In this document: positions 4,061 through 6,616 of the stretch, piece after piece
Numbering within the stretch: position 1 is the stretch's first letter
Layout: each line of letters begins with the position of its first letter
Notes under the pieces: model-generated
What the model saw: the letters and a program-made list of their open reading frames with translations, nothing else
Told to the model about the DNA's origin: nothing
The model's database searches: none
From: Verrucomicrobiota bacterium
GTDB lineage: Bacteria; Verrucomicrobiota; Verrucomicrobiia; Chthoniobacterales; Xiphinematobacteraceae
Assembly: GCA_003176035.1 (NCBI GenBank)
Contig: PSRL01000179.1
Span: forward strand, 1 to 6,616
Direction of reading: 5' to 3'
Length of the DNA stretch: 6,616 bases
Made by a program: the position numbers and the translations under genes

Positions 4061-6616
4061 ATGTGGATCGTTAAACTTGCATTAGAGCGGCCCTATACGT
4101 TCATTGTAACGGCCTTACTGGTGATTTTGGCGACGCCAGTGGTCCTTTTACGCACTCCAGTTGATATTTTTCCTGAGATCAATATTCCGGTAGTGAGCGT
4201 GGTGTGGGACTACGAAGGGATGGCGGCGGCGGACATGAACGATCGAATTACGACGACCTTCGAGCGTGCGCTGACAACAACTGTCAACGATGTGGAACAT
4301 ATCGAATCGCAAACGTTTCGAGGACGAGGCGTTACCAAGATCTTCTTTCATCCTACGGCGAAGTTAGAATTGGCTCTTTCTCAGGTAACCGCCATTGCAC
4401 AGACGATGTTGAGGGCTCTCCCACGGGGCATCAATCCGCCGCTGATCCTGACCTATCGGGCCTCTAGCGTCCCCGTCATCCAACTGGTACTGAGCAGCTC
4501 TAAACTATCAGAATCCGAGGTCTTTGACCTGGGCATGAACTTTGTTCGACCCCAGCTGGCGACTATTCCGGGAGCCGGCACTCCGTATCCCTACGGCGGC
4601 AAACCGCGAGTGGTATTAGTGGACATCGATTTGGATAAGCTGCGGAGCCGCGGTCTTACCCCGCAAGACGTCGTGGATGCGGTGTCCGCGCAAAATCTGA
4701 TCATTCCGGGCGGCACAGTAAAAATCGGTGCTACCGAATATGATGTGAATATCAACGCCAGCACGACAACTGTTGCAGCCTTAAACACACTGCCGGTTAA
4801 GGCCATTGGCGGTTCGGTGATCACTCTCGCAGATGTTGCCCACGTCCGTGATGGTTTCAAAGACCAGACAAATCTGGTGCGACTCAACGGCCATCATGCC
4901 GTGCTTCTTTCGATCATTAAAACGGGGGCCACTTCAACTCTGGATATCGTAAACAGTGTCAAGGCAATGTTGCCCTTTTTGAAACGGCAACTCCCCTTGG
5001 AACTCAATATTCAGCCGATATTTGATCAATCGATTTTCGTCCGGGCAGCTATTTCGGGAGTCCTTAAGGAAGCAAGCATCGCCGCTCTCTTAACCGCCGC
5101 AATGATTCTTCTCTTTTTAGCTAATTGGCGCCCTACGCTGATCATTGCCATTTCCATCCCTCTTTCCATTCTTTGTTCGCTGATGGTTTTAAGTGCGTTA
5201 GGCGAAACTATCAATCTCATGACCCTCGGTGGACTAGCTCTCGCCGTGGGTATTTTGGTGGACGATGCCACCGTCACTATCGAAAATATCGACTCACATT
5301 TGGAACGAGGCAAACCTCTTCGGGAAGCCATTCTGGATGGAGCTCATCAAATCGCAGTCCCCGCCTTTGTTTCCACAATTTGTATTTGCATTGTGTTTGT
5401 CCCGATGTTCTTGCTGTCGGGAGTAGCCCGTTATCTCTTCGTTCCGCTGGCCGAAGCCGTGGTATTTGCCATGCTGGCGTCTTATTTCTGGTCGAGAACT
5501 CTGGTGCCTACTCTGGCCATGTATTTACTCAAACCCGGAGGTCACGCTAGCCGCCCCCTCCACCCCCAAGGTTGGACAGCACCTTTGGTTCGTTTTCAAC
5601 GCAAGTTCGAAGACAGCTTTTTGGCTATGAAGCAGGGCTATCTGCGTCTCCTCAGTGGCGGGTTGGCTCATCGAAAAATATTCCTCATGGTGTTTCTGGG
5701 ATGTTGTCTGATGAGCCTTTTGCTGCTTCCCGTGTTGGGCCAGGATTTTTTCCCTGAAGTGGACGGTGGAAAAATTCGACTGCACATGCGCGTCAAAACC
5801 GGCACCCGCATTGAAGAAACCGCTCGAATTTGCGACGAGGTAGAAACCAGGATCCGCCAGATCATTCCAGCGAAAGATCTGGGCGATGTCGTGGACAATA
5901 TCGGTCTACCTTATAGCGGCATCAATACCTCTTATCAAAACAATGGGACCTTTGGGCCGGCCGACGCAGAGATTCTCATCTCATTGGAGGAAGGGCATGC
6001 TCCAACGGCAGGTTATGTCAAAGAGCTTCGGGCTCAGCTCCCACGATTATTTCCAGGGGTGGGATTCTTTTTCCAGCCTGCGGACATCGTCGGACAAATT
6101 CTCAACTTTGGCCTTCCCGCCCCTATCGACGTGCAGATTAAAGGCAAAGAACTTCAGAAAAACTTTGATGTCGCTTCAAAACTGGAAAAACAAATGCGCA
6201 AGATTCCCGGTATCGCCGATGTGCATATCCAACAAGCATTTGATCAGCCGGAACTCTTCCTTGAGATGGACCGCACCAAGGCAAGCCTTTTAGGCCTCAC
6301 CCAGCAGGATGTTGCTAGCAGCTTGCTCATCAGCCTCACCGGCAGTGATCAAACCACACCTACCTTTTGGCTCAATCCTAAAAATGGAGTGATGTACAAT
6401 GTCATCACAAAAGTTCCCCAGTACCATTTGGAATCTTTGCAGGATATCGGAAATCTCCCGGTTCGCAGCATACAATCCCCTTCTATTACTCCCCAACTCC
6501 TTTCTAATCTCGGGAAAATGTCACGCCAATCCATCGCAGGCGTCATCAGCCACGACAACGTCATGCCGGTCCTTGATATTTATGCTGCCACCGAGGGCCG
6601 TGACTTGGGCGGAGTG
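4061..6616 (+). CDS. RND efflux permease, HAE (AcrB-like) type, 3' end outside window
   Basis: The frame is open for 852 codons to the right edge; the family usually runs about 1,020-1,070 residues. RND permeases are trimeric inner-membrane proton antiporters that drive drugs, lipids or other toxic compounds through a periplasmic adaptor and a TolC-like channel. Visible order: TM1 (about 10-30); first porter domain with VDIFPEINIP (34-43) and PYGGKPR; TM2 (338-357), NWRPT, TM3 and TM4 with GILVDDATVTIENI, whose Asp401-Asp402 matches the AcrB proton-relay pair D407/D408; TM5 (427-450); TM6 (462-490); TM7 (538-558); then DFFPEVDGG (562-570) and most of the second porter domain. The DD pair argues for the HAE class, since the metal-exporting CzcA/CusA group has D-G or D-A there. 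TM8-TM12 and the TM10 lysine are off the window. The start ATG fits the usual MWIVxLAL N-terminus but has no Shine-Dalgarno sequence. Adaptor and outer-membrane genes are not visible. Confidence 0.95.
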   Translation, partial: MWIVKLALERPYTFIVTALLVILATPVVLLRTPVDIFPEINIPVVSVVWDYEGMAAADMNDRITTTFERALTTTVNDVEHIESQTFRGRGVTKIFFHPTAKLELALSQVTAIAQTMLRALPRGINPPLILTYRASSVPVIQLVLSSSKLSESEVFDLGMNFVRPQLATIPGAGTPYPYGGKPRVVLVDIDLDKLRSRGLTPQDVVDAVSAQNLIIPGGTVKIGATEYDVNINASTTTVAALNTLPVKAIGGSVITLADVAHVRDGFKDQTNLVRLNGHHAVLLSIIKTGATSTLDIVNSVKAMLPFLKRQLPLELNIQPIFDQSIFVRAAISGVLKEASIAALLTAAMILLFLANWRPTLIIAISIPLSILCSLMVLSALGETINLMTLGGLALAVGILVDDATVTIENIDSHLERGKPLREAILDGAHQIAVPAFVSTICICIVFVPMFLLSGVARYLFVPLAEAVVFAMLASYFWSRTLVPTLAMYLLKPGGHASRPLHPQGWTAPLVRFQRKFEDSFLAMKQGYLRLLSGGLAHRKIFLMVFLGCCLMSLLLLPVLGQDFFPEVDGGKIRLHMRVKTGTRIEETARICDEVETRIRQIIPAKDLGDVVDNIGLPYSGINTSYQNNGTFGPADAEILISLEEGHAPTAGYVKELRAQLPRLFPGVGFFFQPADIVGQILNFGLPAPIDVQIKGKELQKNFDVASKLEKQMRKIPGIADVHIQQAFDQPELFLEMDRTKASLLGLTQQDVASSLLISLTGSDQTTPTFWLNPKNGVMYNVITKVPQYHLESLQDIGNLPVRSIQSPSITPQLLSNLGKMSRQSIAGVISHDNVMPVLDIYAATEGRDLGGV

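Noticed and set aside
4148..4467. Short open frames on both strands inside the RND gene, with others along 4591-6564
   Set aside because: The RND frame is continuous from 4061 to the window end with family motifs throughout, so these are shadows.

Overview
The window holds five protein-coding genes and no RNA genes, insertion sequences, CRISPR arrays or phage genes that I can see. Base composition looks balanced (about half G+C, judged by eye). An RND inner-membrane pump and a FabV-type enoyl reductase point to a Gram-negative bacterium. I cannot place it in a phylum from the sequence alone. Three of the four visible gene starts have no Shine-Dalgarno sequence, which would suit a lineage that uses that signal sparingly.

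Layout: (1) 1-807, plus strand, the C-terminal half of a sugar-porter MFS transporter, cut by the left edge. (2) 847-1563 and 1560-2471, minus strand, an alpha/beta hydrolase lying downstream of a DMT/EamA transporter. The two overlap by ATGA and look like a translationally coupled pair, converging on the MFS gene with only 39 bp between. (3) 2650-3843, minus strand, a complete fabV (enoyl-ACP / trans-2-enoyl-CoA reductase), 178 bp upstream of the transporter start. (4) 3844-4060, a 217 bp divergent intergenic region with a perfect 17 bp palindrome (3962-3978), a plausible fabV promoter (3921-3948) and a small inverted repeat that abuts the next start codon. (5) 4061-6616, plus strand, an RND efflux permease of the HAE type, open for 852 codons and cut by the right edge before its last membrane segments.

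Functionally, the window combines membrane transport (sugar uptake, a small-molecule DMT exporter, an RND pump) with one fatty-acid synthesis enzyme. The best regulatory lead is the shared fabV/RND upstream region. The best sequence-level oddity is a run of eight G in codons 22-24 of the DMT transporter, a possible slippage site. I see no clear new multi-gene system; the genes belong to known families.
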